The notes under the pieces: model-generated | Database searches by the model: none | What the model was told of the DNA's origin: nothing | The model's input: the letters and a program-made list of their open reading frames with translations, nothing else | Shown: in pieces, positions 39,586 through 49,063 of the stretch | Position numbering within the stretch: position 1 is the stretch's first letter | Layout of the letters: every line of letters starts with the position of its first letter | Program-made: the position numbers and the translations under genes | DNA from: Mesorhizobium sp. NZP2077 | Lineage (GTDB): Bacteria > Pseudomonadota > Alphaproteobacteria > Rhizobiales > Rhizobiaceae | Reading direction: 5' to 3' | DNA: 64,000 bases | NCBI RefSeq assembly: GCF_013170805.1 | Contig: NZ_CP051293.1 | Location: 6,578,001 to 6,642,000, forward strand

Positions 39586-42500
39586 TCAGTGCAAGTCGGC
39601 CAGCAAGGCCTGGGCCTCGGCAAGGTTCTTCTCGGAGCCAGCGGTGAGATCGTCCATCTTGCGATCCCTGAAGATAACAAGCGCCTCCTGGCAAGCGGCG
39701 ATCGCCTCCTCAGCCAGCGCCTTGTCCTTGCGGGCCGTGCCCAAATCGGTCAGCACGTCGCACAGGCTGTCTTCGGTGAAGGCGACGGCCGGCACCGAAT
39801 TGATCTTCTTCTGCACGGCGACCGCCTCGCGCAGGATGGGTACTGCTTCCTCGAAACGGGCGACGTTGTTTTCGGAACGGCCGGCCATCGTCAGGGCATA
39901 GCCGACCTCGTTCTGCAGGCTCGCCCAGCGGTCGGGGTCGCGGTCGCGGCCGACCTCGTCGGCCAGCGCCCGGTTGACGGCGATCGCCTCGTCGAACACT
40001 TCAGGCGAAGGCTCCTTCGCCGCGATCATGCTCAGCACATTGGCAAGGTTGCCCTGCGTGGTCGCCCAGCGCTCCGGGTCGCGGGCCCGGGTGCGCACTG
40101 CCTGTATGCTGCGATAGATGCCGGCCGAGCGCTTCAGCGAGGCGACGTCGTTGCGCCAGTAGCCCAGCGACGACAGCGCGCTCGCCAGATTGGACTGGTT
40201 GCGTGTCCAGCCGTCGGCATCCTTGTCTGGGGTCGTCACCGTCAGTGCCGCCTCATAGGCCTGCACCGACTTCGCCATAATGTCCGGATCGGAAGTCGCA
40301 CTCGCCTGCATCATGCGGGCATTGCCGAGATCGCTTTCGACCGAGGCCCATAAGGCGCGGTCCGGCAGCGCGGCATAGACGGCCAGGGCTGCTTCATGCG
40401 CCGTCGCTGCCTTCTGGTAGAGCGACGGGTCATTGCTCGCCCCGGCGAGGTAGTAATAGGCGCTGCCGAGATCGTTCTGCAATTGGGCGTGAGCCTGCGG
40501 CACGCTGGCAAGGTCATAGAACGGCAAGGCTGCTTCGAGCGCCGTCACTGACTGCTTGAAATCGTCGCCATCCTGCACCCGGTCTCCCAGCACGAGGAGC
40601 ACATGACCCAGCCCCCATTGCGTCGCCGCCCAGGCGTCGGGATCGCTGTCGCGGGTCTGCACTTCGAGCGCCGCACGATAGGCCGTCACCGAGCGTTCAA
40701 GCGCCTCGGTCGGACCGTCGCTGGATTTGCCCAGCATGGAAAGCGCAGCGCCCAGTCGATACTGCGTCTTGGCCCAGTCTTTCGGGGCATTGTCCCTGGT
40801 CCGCACGGTGAGCGCGGCGTCGTAGGCGGCGACCGCCTGTTCGAGCACCGCTCTGTCGCCGGCGCGATCGCCCCAGGTCGACAGCGTGCTGCCGAGACCG
40901 TGCTCGATGGAAGCGAACTCCGTGGGGGCGGCCGTGGCCGTGTAAACTTCCGATGCGCTGCGATACGCGGTTGCCGATTTCTGCAGATAGTCTGTACCCG
41001 TGTCGCGATCGCCGAGCGAGGCGTAGGCCGAGCCCAGATTCTGCTGCAGCGAGGCCCAGTCGAGCGGCAGCTTTTCACGTGGATATTCGGACAGAGCGGC
41101 CTCATAAGCGGACACCGCCTTGAGCAGTGTCGCGGTGTCGCCCTGCTTCACGCCGAGACGCTGCAAGGCATTGCCGAGCGTCAGCTGGCCGTTGGCCCAG
41201 CTTGCCGGCGCATGCTCGCGCGTCCAGATGGTGAGCGCGGCCTCCGCCGCTTCGCGGGCATGCTGCAGCGTCGGGATGTCGCCATTGATCTCGCCGATTG
41301 TCTCCAGCGCCGAGCTCATATTGTTCTCAATCGTCGCCCATTGCGCCGGCGCGCGCTCTCTAGTCATTTCTTCCGTCGCCGACTGGTAGGCGGCGACGGA
41401 CTGCTCGAGCGTCGCGACGTCCTTCTCGCGTGCACCAAGGCGAAACAGAGCGGCACCGAGATTGACCTGGCTCAACGCCCAGTCGAGCGGCACGCGCTCG
41501 CGGCTATACTCCGTCAACGCGGCGCGATGCGCCTCGATGGCGGCGCGAAAACTGTCACTGGTCGTCTCGCGCTCGCCAAGCTCTGACAGCACGATGCCGA
41601 GATTGTTCTCGGTCGCCGCCCATTCCAACGGCACCTTCTTCGACCCCTGCACTTCGAGCGCCGCGCGGAAGGTGGCGACCGCCTTGTCGAGCAGCGCAGT
41701 GCCGGTCTCGCGCTGGCCGAGCCGCCAATAGACGGTACCTAGATTGCCTGAGGTGGACGCCCAATCGTCCGGATAAGCCTCGCGGGTGTAGACCGTCAGC
41801 GCCTGCTCGAAGGCAGCAGCCGCCTTGTCGAGGTTTTCACGCCCGGCTTCGCGCTCGCCCAGTGTCGACAGCGTGGTGGCGAGGTTGTTCTGGGTGGCCG
41901 CCCATTGCCGTGGCTTTTTTCCAGGCGACACGAAGGTCAGGCTCTTTTCATAGGCCGCGACGGCCTGCTCTAGAAATGCGTTGTCGCCGGAGAAAGTGCC
42001 TTGCTGGGAGAGCGCGTTGGCCTCAGCCGCCTTGTAGAACCAGGCGTCCTGGTCGTCCCATTTCTCAGCCTGCTCATAGGCCTTGCCGTAGTCCTGGGCC
42101 GCCTCCTGAAACTTGAAGGAGATTTCGTAGGTTTTTGCGCTGTCGCCAAAAACTTCAGCGAATTCGAGCCGGCGCGCCTTGAGATCGGCTTCGGCCTTGT
42201 CGACCGTGTTTGACAGTTCGCCGACGCGCGCCTTGGCCTGCTCGTGGAATTTCCTGGCGGCATCGAGCGCACCTTCGCGCACCGCCTGATCGGCAAGTTT
42301 CGACAGGCGGACGATTTCCGGGTCCTGGCTCTTCAGCGCCGCCTGCTCGGCCAGCACCTGCTTCAGCCGCTCGGTCTGGCCGCGCAGCAATTTGTCGAGT
42401 TCGGCCGGGTCCTTCGGCGTGTCGGTGCCGAGCGTCTTTAGCATGGCGTAGAGCGCATCCATCGGCACGCCACCGTCGCGCGAGATGGTTTCGATCTGGC

Positions 42501-43458
42501 GGCGTTCGGGATCGGGCAGGGTCGAAATGGTGAGCAGCAGCCGGCGGCGCTCGGTCAGGATGTCGCCTTCATCGCCCTTCGGCGCCTCGGCCGGCGTGCC
42601 GAAATAGAGCAGCCGGCGAAGGCTCTCATTGAACCATGGCCGCTGCTGGCCGTTGGTCTTGAGATAGACCTCCTCGCCGATCATGCGCAGCACGGTGCCG
42701 AATTCCTCGCCGCCCATCGTGTCGATGTGGCGCAGGATCGCCGCCGCATAAGGGCTGTTGCCGTCGACCGGCCCGTCGAGTGCCACTTTGCCGGGCTCGG
42801 CGGCAAAGCCGATGACCTGGCCAAGGCTGTCGTCGGCCGAGCCATTGGCGGGCGCGCTGCTCTTCAACGCAACGACGCTGCGCGTTTCACCGAGACCACC
42901 GGCACCGATGGGCTTGCCGTCATCGCCTGGCGACAGCTTCAGCAGGGTGCCCGGCGGGAACGGATCGTTGCGGCAGGCGTCGAGCAAGACGATGGTGACC
43001 GGCACCTTGGCCTTCAGTTCGGTCACAATCGACGACAGCGGAACCAGTTTCTCGCCGGCATTGTCGAGCGCCGAGAGATCGGCATCGACAGGGACCAGAA
43101 AATTCTCGCCGCCGGCCTCGATGCCGTGACCGGAATAATAGATGACAGCGACATCGGCGCCCTCGGCATCGTCGACGAAGCCTTCGAGGTCACGCCGCAA
43201 TTTGCGTGCGTCGCGGTTGGTGGCGACGGTCGTTTCGAAGCCGAGCTTGCCGAACATCGCCTCGATGGCGCGGGCGTCGTTTTCGGGATTGGGCAACTTG
43301 CCGACATGCTTGTAGTCGGACTGGCCGATGATCAGCGCGACGCCTTTCAGCGCTTTGGGCTCCTCGGCTTGAGCCGAAAGCAGCGCGCACAGGCACAGCA
43401 TCGCGGCAAACGCCACGCATATGCGCACTCTTTCAACTATTATTCGCCCAAACCGCAT
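39586..43458 (-). CDS. Exported caspase-family (C14) protein with a very long TPR array
   Basis: A 1290-residue protein. The signal peptide (VRICVAFAAMLCLCALLSAQA) is at residues 11-31. A caspase-like p20 domain spans about 37-290, with the dyad histidine in YYSGHG (His111) and the catalytic cysteine in LLDACRNDP (Cys162). A helical region with ERRRLLLTISTLPDPERRQIE and then coiled coil follows. From about 450 to the end are some twenty tetratricopeptide-type repeats of about 50 residues, each with the shape WA.TQNNLG..L..LG.R.....L..A..AY..AL. The start at 43458 puts the signal peptide first; about 64 further codons are open upstream but look non-coding. Probably a periplasmic peptidase with a protein-binding scaffold; the substrate is unknown. 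Confidence 0.87.
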   Translation of the reverse strand: MRFGRIIVERVRICVAFAAMLCLCALLSAQAEEPKALKGVALIIGQSDYKHVGKLPNPENDARAIEAMFGKLGFETTVATNRDARKLRRDLEGFVDDAEGADVAVIYYSGHGIEAGGENFLVPVDADLSALDNAGEKLVPLSSIVTELKAKVPVTIVLLDACRNDPFPPGTLLKLSPGDDGKPIGAGGLGETRSVVALKSSAPANGSADDSLGQVIGFAAEPGKVALDGPVDGNSPYAAAILRHIDTMGGEEFGTVLRMIGEEVYLKTNGQQRPWFNESLRRLLYFGTPAEAPKGDEGDILTERRRLLLTISTLPDPERRQIETISRDGGVPMDALYAMLKTLGTDTPKDPAELDKLLRGQTERLKQVLAEQAALKSQDPEIVRLSKLADQAVREGALDAARKFHEQAKARVGELSNTVDKAEADLKARRLEFAEVFGDSAKTYEISFKFQEAAQDYGKAYEQAEKWDDQDAWFYKAAEANALSQQGTFSGDNAFLEQAVAAYEKSLTFVSPGKKPRQWAATQNNLATTLSTLGEREAGRENLDKAAAAFEQALTVYTREAYPDDWASTSGNLGTVYWRLGQRETGTALLDKAVATFRAALEVQGSKKVPLEWAATENNLGIVLSELGERETTSDSFRAAIEAHRAALTEYSRERVPLDWALSQVNLGAALFRLGAREKDVATLEQSVAAYQSATEEMTRERAPAQWATIENNMSSALETIGEINGDIPTLQHAREAAEAALTIWTREHAPASWANGQLTLGNALQRLGVKQGDTATLLKAVSAYEAALSEYPREKLPLDWASLQQNLGSAYASLGDRDTGTDYLQKSATAYRSASEVYTATAAPTEFASIEHGLGSTLSTWGDRAGDRAVLEQAVAAYDAALTVRTRDNAPKDWAKTQYRLGAALSMLGKSSDGPTEALERSVTAYRAALEVQTRDSDPDAWAATQWGLGHVLLVLGDRVQDGDDFKQSVTALEAALPFYDLASVPQAHAQLQNDLGSAYYYLAGASNDPSLYQKAATAHEAALAVYAALPDRALWASVESDLGNARMMQASATSDPDIMAKSVQAYEAALTVTTPDKDADGWTRNQSNLASALSSLGYWRNDVASLKRSAGIYRSIQAVRTRARDPERWATTQGNLANVLSMIAAKEPSPEVFDEAIAVNRALADEVGRDRDPDRWASLQNEVGYALTMAGRSENNVARFEEAVPILREAVAVQKKINSVPAVAFTEDSLCDVLTDLGTARKDKALAEEAIAACQEALVIFRDRKMDDLTAGSEKNLAEAQALLADLH

Positions 43459-43674
43459 CGCCCACCCCGGAACCCGAAGGCGCGATCTTGCCCAGGGAAA
43501 TGGCATCATGATGGCCGGCGCATGGCAAGGCCCGGGACGAACGGTGTTCTTGTCGTGAGGTGGAGATGCCGGCTGGTTTTCACGCCGTGAGCAGGTAGTC
43601 TTCAACAGAAGCGGCCGTTCCGATGCGCACGCTGGCGACTGGTTCGGCACGAAAAGCTTTCAGGGGAGGTTGCG

Positions 43675-43880
43675 ATGACGGACTTCACGCCAAGGTTCGA
43701 CCTGGCCGGCAAGGTGGTGCTGGTGACCGGCGCTTCACGCGGTATTGGCCGTGCATGCGCGTCGGCCGCATCGGCGACCCGATCGATGTGGCGGGAACCG
43801 TGGTCTTCCTCGCCTCGCCAGCGGCGTCGCTGATCACCGGGGCGAGTATTCTGGTCGATGGCGGTTGGTCGGTGGCGTAG
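43675..43880 (+). pseudogene. Short-chain dehydrogenase pseudogene with internal deletion
   Basis: A good ribosome site (AGGGGAGG) precedes the ATG at 43675, and the frame starts like a normal SDR: FDLAGKVVLVTGASRGIGRA. After about 30 codons it leaves the family and stops soon. A different frame then carries a perfect SDR C-terminus, RIGDPIDVAGTVVFLASPAA followed by SLITGASILVDGGWSVA. Roughly 500 bases coding for the centre, including the catalytic Ser-Tyr-Lys, are missing, with a frame change at about 43765. The remaining ends look little decayed, so the deletion may be recent. The gene cannot make an active enzyme. Confidence 0.85.
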
Positions 43881-43890
43881 CCTGCCGCCC

Positions 43891-45528
43891 TTATTTGAAG
43901 CTGGCGATGGGCAGGAACTTCACCGCGGAGCCGGTGAAGCGGCGGTGATCGGACGTCTGTCCTCGCGGCTGGAATCCATCGAGATAGACCTGCTCCGGCG
44001 CCCTGCGGATGAAATTGGCGGCAATGACGGGCGCCGTTGTCGACCGGGTTTCGCCGGCGATGCCTCGACCGGCCTCAAGGGGCCGGCCATTCAACGCGGC
44101 GGCGGTGATTTCGGGATCGAGACGTGGCGGGACACGGTCGGCCTTCGGATTGGTCCGGACGCGATCTTCGGGTTTCGGTGCGGGGACTGCGGCGCGCTGG
44201 CCGGCTAATCCATCGAGGCCGTCATCGGGGTGATGCATGGCTAGCAAGGCAGCGACGACATCGGCGGATCTGGCTGCATCCGGCTGACGCGCCGGGCTTG
44301 TCTGGCTTTCCGGCCGCCAGGTCGGCAAGGGGACGGTGAGCGCCGCCATCTCCGGCACGACGGCCGCCGGAGCGGCATCCGCCTTGCCCAGGGGAACCTC
44401 CGTGTTGCTTGCCGCCGGCTTGGCAACTGGCAGTTCGGCCCGCGTCGCGGACGGGCCGGCCGTTGTGAAGGGCGCGGTTTGCGGGGTCGCAATGCTGGCC
44501 GTGGTCTCGGCGCGCGGGGCGAAGGCCGGTAGCGGCACCGCGCCGGGCGCCATCGCCATGACGATCGCTTCAGGCGTCTTGCTCTTTTGTTCAGCGAGCG
44601 GTTCTTCGGCCGCACCGGCCGACGCCACCTGGATGTCCGCCCGCTGGGCTGCCTCCGGCGGCACGATGGCGATGCCCTGCCCTGCCGCCCTGGGCTCAAC
44701 CGACTTGGCCGGCTTGCGTGGCGCCGGCGCCGCCTCCGCCACGTCATCGGACTCGTCTGCACCACCCAAGAGCGTCGCCAGCAGGCCGCGCGACTTGCGC
44801 TGGCCGGCGTCAGCGCTTGCCAGGTCGATGTTGGGCGTGCCGGTGGCCTTGCGCGATTTGTAAGCGGCAGACGCTTGCTCGTAGCCGGGCAGCGGCCTGC
44901 CGTCGCTCGGCACATGCAGCGTGTTGCCGTTCGGGAAGACCCTGGCGAGTTCCTGGCGGCTGATGGCCGGCCAATGCCGCACATTGCCGACATCCATGTG
45001 AATGAATGGCGAGCCAGAGGTCGGGTAGTAGCCGACTCCGCCGCCCTGCATCTTGAGGCCGATGTCGCGCAGCTTCTTCAGCGGAACATCCGGCAGGAAG
45101 AAGTCCATCGCGCGGCCAACCATGTGCTGGCTTTCCCGCGCCACGCCCTTCGAGCGGCTGCGCAGCATCGCGTTGGTCGCCGGCGAACGATAGGCGCTGA
45201 CGATGTGGATGTAGGCTGTCGAGCCGCTGGCGCGATAGGCCTGCCAGACGAGGTCGAGCAGGCGCGGATCCATTCGGGTCGGCTCGTTGCGGCGCCAGTC
45301 GCGCAGCATGAAATTGATCTTCTTCAATCCCGCCTGGTCGTAACGCCCGTTGCGCTTGAACACGATCTCAGTCTTCTCGCCCGTATGGAGATGTTGAATT
45401 CGCAAAGCGCGCGTCTCGGCAGACGCGGCGGTGACGCACAGGCAAAGGAACGCGACCACAACGGCCGGCAGCCATGTCCAACGGTGGGAAGCGTCGGGCG
45501 CGTTCTGTTCTCTTTCAGTCACGGTCAT
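43891..45528 (-). CDS. DUF882 (YcbK/M15-like) exported protein with long Ala/Pro-rich tail
   Basis: A 545-residue protein. After a signal or anchor segment (WLPAVVVAFLCLCVTAASA, about 19-37) comes a DUF882 domain of the peptidase M15/Hedgehog-DD-peptidase fold, about 40-210. Zinc-site elements are VSAYRSPATNAMLR, SQHMVGRAMDFFLPDV and FIHMDVGNVRHW. Residues beyond about 220 are low-complexity alanine/proline/glutamate-rich and differ from the usual short YcbK (about 180 residues). It probably trims peptidoglycan peptides in the periplasm. The ATG at 45528 is taken because the signal segment follows it; 41 further codons upstream are arginine-rich and unlikely. Confidence 0.85.
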   Translation of the reverse strand: MTVTEREQNAPDASHRWTWLPAVVVAFLCLCVTAASAETRALRIQHLHTGEKTEIVFKRNGRYDQAGLKKINFMLRDWRRNEPTRMDPRLLDLVWQAYRASGSTAYIHIVSAYRSPATNAMLRSRSKGVARESQHMVGRAMDFFLPDVPLKKLRDIGLKMQGGGVGYYPTSGSPFIHMDVGNVRHWPAISRQELARVFPNGNTLHVPSDGRPLPGYEQASAAYKSRKATGTPNIDLASADAGQRKSRGLLATLLGGADESDDVAEAAPAPRKPAKSVEPRAAGQGIAIVPPEAAQRADIQVASAGAAEEPLAEQKSKTPEAIVMAMAPGAVPLPAFAPRAETTASIATPQTAPFTTAGPSATRAELPVAKPAASNTEVPLGKADAAPAAVVPEMAALTVPLPTWRPESQTSPARQPDAARSADVVAALLAMHHPDDGLDGLAGQRAAVPAPKPEDRVRTNPKADRVPPRLDPEITAAALNGRPLEAGRGIAGETRSTTAPVIAANFIRRAPEQVYLDGFQPRGQTSDHRRFTGSAVKFLPIASFK

Positions 45529-45760
45529 GCCTTGCACATTGTTTCTGTTTCGGGCGATTTGACGTCTTCGCCGGATGCGGGGCCTTCTTTTCGAAGCGCT
45601 CGACCCGACAAGCAGGCCTGATCTGGTAGGCTTGACCAGGCAGACGGACATCCGTCCCCGTCCTTTCGATGAACAGCATCTTGGTTAATGAATCGTGTTC
45701 GTGCCGGAAATGGGCCTTCCCGCCAGTCGCGGATTGCCCGAAGGCGTTCAGCCGATCGCT

Positions 45761-46903
45761 TCAGCGGAACAGATATTTCGAGACTTCCGGATTCCCGCGC
45801 CGCCACATCACGTTGTCCAGGAAGTAATGGTGCACGTTGATGAAGATCCAGGCGATGAAGAGGAAAAGCGACGAGCCTAGCACTGCCTTGTCGTAGGGAA
45901 CCAGGTCGATCAGCGCCATCGGCACCAGCCAGAAGCCGAGCGCTCCGAGAATTGCGCCGACGATGATGAAGGCCAGCACGCGCAGCCTGTATCGCGGTCC
46001 GAGAATAGAGAGGACCTTCAATCCCGGCCTCTCGACGGCATCCGCGCGATCACGCTCGACATTGGTCTGGTAGCGCCAGACCACCGCCAGATACTGCAGG
46101 GAATGGAGCGCCGGCACCACGAGCAGCCAGAGCGGGTTCAGCGTCACGAACAGGATCCAGGCATAGAGGGACACGACGTAGGCGACGACGCCATTATAGG
46201 GCAGAGCCCCACCATGCTTGCGCCAGCGATTGATGAACATCACGGCGGTGGCCGCCGAAGAGGCGGCAGCGACCGACATGGCGATGGTGAGGAGCCATGG
46301 CGGAACCGCGAAGGTGTAGTACTGCAAACCCCAGAATTGCCTTTCGGTGATCACCACATTCGTCTGCAGCCACGCGAACAGCCACACGGAGTAGCCGTTG
46401 AACAGCAACACCTTCTTGTCCTGCTCGCTGAAGAACTTGCGCTTCAGCACGGCGTCCACCATCAGCATGCCGTAGCCTTGCTTGACGTAGTGCCAGCCGA
46501 CGAAAAAGCCCATCGCGTTGGTTGCGTTGCCCAGCAGGCGGGCGTTCCCCGCCAGCGAGCCATAGGCAAAGAAGGCGGTCATGGCCAACGGGACGACAAT
46601 GCCGGCGATGATGTAGCGGATCTGGAGGTTGCGGCTGTAACCGTCGCCGCGCACCTTGCGCGCGAAATTGCGGTAGAAGATCTGGTAGGAATGACCGAAA
46701 TGCGGCTGGTTTATGAGGTGCGAGAGCAGGAACATCGTCAGCGTCACGGCGGCTTCGTAGCTGAGCGGCAGAAAATACAGCACCGGCAGGATGACAAGCG
46801 CGCTTCCGCCAAGCATGAAGAAGTCGATGAACGGGCCAAAGAGATATTTTTGCGGCGTAGCCGCGACGGAAGCCGGGGCATCTGCCGAAAGGTGAAGTGC
46901 CAT
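45761..46903 (-). CDS. Multi-pass membrane protein of unknown function
   Basis: A 380-residue protein with about eight or nine hydrophobic helices. Polar, probably functional positions lie near helix ends: SHLINQPHFGHSYQIFYRNF (about residues 60-79), GWHYVKQGYGML, PALHSLQYLAVVWRYQ and, at the end, INVHHYFLDNVMWRRGNPEV. The spread of histidines in and next to helices recalls membrane di-iron or heme enzymes such as desaturases, though no canonical HxxHH set is complete. It stands alone, with over 150 bases on each side. I do not recognise a named family; the pattern suggests an enzyme rather than a transporter. Confidence 0.7.
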   Translation of the reverse strand: MALHLSADAPASVAATPQKYLFGPFIDFFMLGGSALVILPVLYFLPLSYEAAVTLTMFLLSHLINQPHFGHSYQIFYRNFARKVRGDGYSRNLQIRYIIAGIVVPLAMTAFFAYGSLAGNARLLGNATNAMGFFVGWHYVKQGYGMLMVDAVLKRKFFSEQDKKVLLFNGYSVWLFAWLQTNVVITERQFWGLQYYTFAVPPWLLTIAMSVAAASSAATAVMFINRWRKHGGALPYNGVVAYVVSLYAWILFVTLNPLWLLVVPALHSLQYLAVVWRYQTNVERDRADAVERPGLKVLSILGPRYRLRVLAFIIVGAILGALGFWLVPMALIDLVPYDKAVLGSSLFLFIAWIFINVHHYFLDNVMWRRGNPEVSKYLFR

Positions 46904-47064
46904 GATGCCTTCTCCCTGTGATCGTTCATTTAGTCATCGACGCGCTACCTGAACAAGTTTTCACGCAACTCCTGACGACCAGGATCGGTAGGTGCACCGA
47001 AGCCTTCGCTGTGCGTCCGCCAACGGCCTACATAATAGGAGTCGACGGCATCGAAACATAGCCG

Positions 47065-48078
47065 TCAGTCGCGTAATGCCAAGCCAGTTGGATGGCAGCC
47101 AGTCTTCACATGGGGATCGTGCCGGCGCAGGAATTTGCGTAGCGGCAACTCGAAGCGAATGTACATCCGCCAAGCGAAAAGAACTGAAGTCGCTGTGCCG
47201 ATCACGATGATCAGGTCCGGAGGAATTGGAAAAGCGGTCCACACCATCAGTAGCAGCGTTATCGGCAGAGTGTGGATCAGATAAAGCATATAGGAGGCAT
47301 CACCAAGAACCGTCCAGCCGCTCGGCTTCGCGTTGATCTGCATCGTGCCGAAGACGATCATCGCCGCCGGGACACCGTAGACCAGCACGCGCTGGAAGCA
47401 GTTTTCACCGGCGAGGAACTCGATCGTCCCTCCTTGCGGCGCTATCCCAACGAATCCGACAGCTATCATCGCCGCGGCACCGATCGGTAGGCACCACACC
47501 GCCGGTTTCCAACTAGGCACGTAGGCGAGAACGGCGCCGAAGCCGAACTCGATGATCAGCGGGTTGCCGAGGAACTGCAGCACCGGACCCGCTGAGCGAA
47601 ATATCATTGCGAGGCCGAAGATACCGACGAGCACCGACAGCAGTCGCCGGTCGATGAGAACGATGGCTGCGGCAACGTAGAACAGCATTTCGAAGCACAG
47701 CGTCCATGCCGCAGGCAGTGCTGGCGCGGTCATTTGATCGGTAGCCGGCCACAGCAAGAGCGTCGCCACCGCGTCCCGCCAGCCAAAGCCGGTTTTGTAG
47801 GCGACAATTGCATACGGGATGCTGATCAGCAGGTAGAGCGGAACAATGCGCCGGAATCGTCTCCACGCGAAAGATCGCCAAGTCAGACCAGGTGCCGTCC
47901 TGGCAATAATCACCCCTGATATGACAAAGAAGATGTCGACGCCTGCGAAGCCGACCACCTGAAAATCATGAGGTAACAGGCCATTGGATCCGGTGACCTT
48001 AACGGCAGTCTGTGCTGCGTGGACATATACGACCATCAGCGCGGCAACGAAGCGAAGTACTTGCAGGGACCAGATCAA
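47065..48078 (-). CDS. Acyltransferase family 3 (OafA/ExoZ-like) membrane protein
   Basis: A 337-residue protein of the acyltransferase-3 family with about ten helices. Family motifs are LQVLRFVAALMVVYVHA near the start, GFAGVDIFFVISGVIIA with the typical FF.SG segment, and RRFRRIVPLYLL. These proteins acetylate or succinylate surface polysaccharides using cytoplasmic acyl-CoA. ExoZ of rhizobia is the closest functional analogue and fits the polysaccharide genes elsewhere in the window. The gene follows the ICMT-like gene with 15 bases between, so the two are probably one operon. Composition is less GC-rich than that of the metabolic genes. Confidence 0.87.
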   Translation of the reverse strand: MIWSLQVLRFVAALMVVYVHAAQTAVKVTGSNGLLPHDFQVVGFAGVDIFFVISGVIIARTAPGLTWRSFAWRRFRRIVPLYLLISIPYAIVAYKTGFGWRDAVATLLLWPATDQMTAPALPAAWTLCFEMLFYVAAAIVLIDRRLLSVLVGIFGLAMIFRSAGPVLQFLGNPLIIEFGFGAVLAYVPSWKPAVWCLPIGAAAMIAVGFVGIAPQGGTIEFLAGENCFQRVLVYGVPAAMIVFGTMQINAKPSGWTVLGDASYMLYLIHTLPITLLLMVWTAFPIPPDLIIVIGTATSVLFAWRMYIRFELPLRKFLRRHDPHVKTGCHPTGLALRD

Positions 48079-48093
48079 CAGGGCGGGTCCTGG

Positions 48094-48762
48094 CTATTGG
48101 CCGCCAGAGTCTGGTATGGCGCCACCAAGGAACCGCGGCAAGAGCATGGGGACGCGCCGAGCGTAATCGTCGTACTCTGGGAAGGTTTGCCGAAGGATAG
48201 CCTCTTCATTTCTCGCGCGTCTATACTGCAAAAGAAATTGAAACGCACCCAGCGCCACCATCAGCAGCGACAAATGTGAAAGAATCATTCCGATAACGAA
48301 TATCGCCTCACAGATGTAGAGCGGATGCCTGACAATCGAGTACGGGCCAGTGGTAACCAGGCGACGAGCTGTCGCCATAAGAGAGAAGGAACGGCCCAGC
48401 CAATAAAGACAGAAAATCGAACTGGCTGTACCTATCAGGACCAGGCAAAGAGCCGTCACCTGCGCCGCCTCATTTTGCAATGGCGGCGTCAGGGTCAATG
48501 CGAGCAGGACCATAAATGTTCCTGCTACCGAGGTTAGTCTTGGTGCAATTCCCTGCGCGGTCCCTTTCGGCGGAAGACGTGTGATTGTCATCACAAGCTG
48601 CAACAACAAAAACAAGGTTGATGCCAGTTGAGTGACGACTGCGAGCGAAAGTTCTGATGTATCCTGACGGAGATGGAGGAACAGAGGTATCGCGCCGGAC
48701 GTCGCCAAAACCGTCATGACAAAAATGATGGCAACACGACCAAAAAAATCCTCGTTCAACAT
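48094..48762 (-). CDS. Isoprenylcysteine carboxyl methyltransferase-like membrane protein
   Basis: A 222-residue protein with about five or six helices. The C-terminal half has the ICMT/PEMT-type SAM-binding signature: LVTTGPYSIVRHPLYICE with RHP, then the helix-loop with YRRARNEEAILRQTFPEYDDYARRV, where the E.....FPEYDDY pattern is diagnostic. Bacterial members methylate unknown membrane substrates. It is the first gene of a probable two-gene operon with the acyltransferase, suggesting a shared role in modifying lipid or glycan. The substrate is unknown. Confidence 0.82.
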   Translation of the reverse strand: MLNEDFFGRVAIIFVMTVLATSGAIPLFLHLRQDTSELSLAVVTQLASTLFLLLQLVMTITRLPPKGTAQGIAPRLTSVAGTFMVLLALTLTPPLQNEAAQVTALCLVLIGTASSIFCLYWLGRSFSLMATARRLVTTGPYSIVRHPLYICEAIFVIGMILSHLSLLMVALGAFQFLLQYRRARNEEAILRQTFPEYDDYARRVPMLLPRFLGGAIPDSGGQ

Positions 48763-49063
48763 TTCGCCCCCCTTAGCCTAAGCAGTCATTGAAACATCAC
48801 TTACGCGCCCCGACAAGAAAATGGTTTGCAAAGAGTTAACGGGGATACCGTCTCAACTTTTGATTAATCTGTCCGGCCTATCGTGGCTAAATGCCAAATC
48901 TTCTTCCCGTGCTTCGTGTCCTGGCGCCGATGTCATTTTTGATTTCCGCCATTACAATGATCGCGCTTAACCCTCACAGCGCAACATTTGCGTTTTGGTT
49001 GGCCTTGCCTGTAAATGCAGCGGGATGGCCCGCGCCTCGTAAAGCAGGGCGAACTGCCTCAGT
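48763..49063. other. Intergenic stretch without a convincing gene
   Basis: A plus-strand frame from 48891 could code for 61 residues with a hydrophobic centre (LRVLAPMSFLISAITMIALN). It has no ribosome site, and its 3' end overlaps the convergent prepilin peptidase gene. I do not annotate it. The rest is AT-rich and likely contains the promoter of the ICMT-like gene (minus strand). Confidence 0.5.

Noticed and set aside
39586..43458. Caspase-TPR protein as part of a defence system
   Set aside because: It has an export signal and no effector, gasdermin, CRISPR or reverse-transcriptase partner next to it; neighbours are housekeeping or envelope genes.
43623..43880. A short functional SDR gene read in one frame from 43623
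   Set aside because: The first 45 codons in that frame do not resemble the family, the true N-terminus is in another frame, and the catalytic centre is missing.
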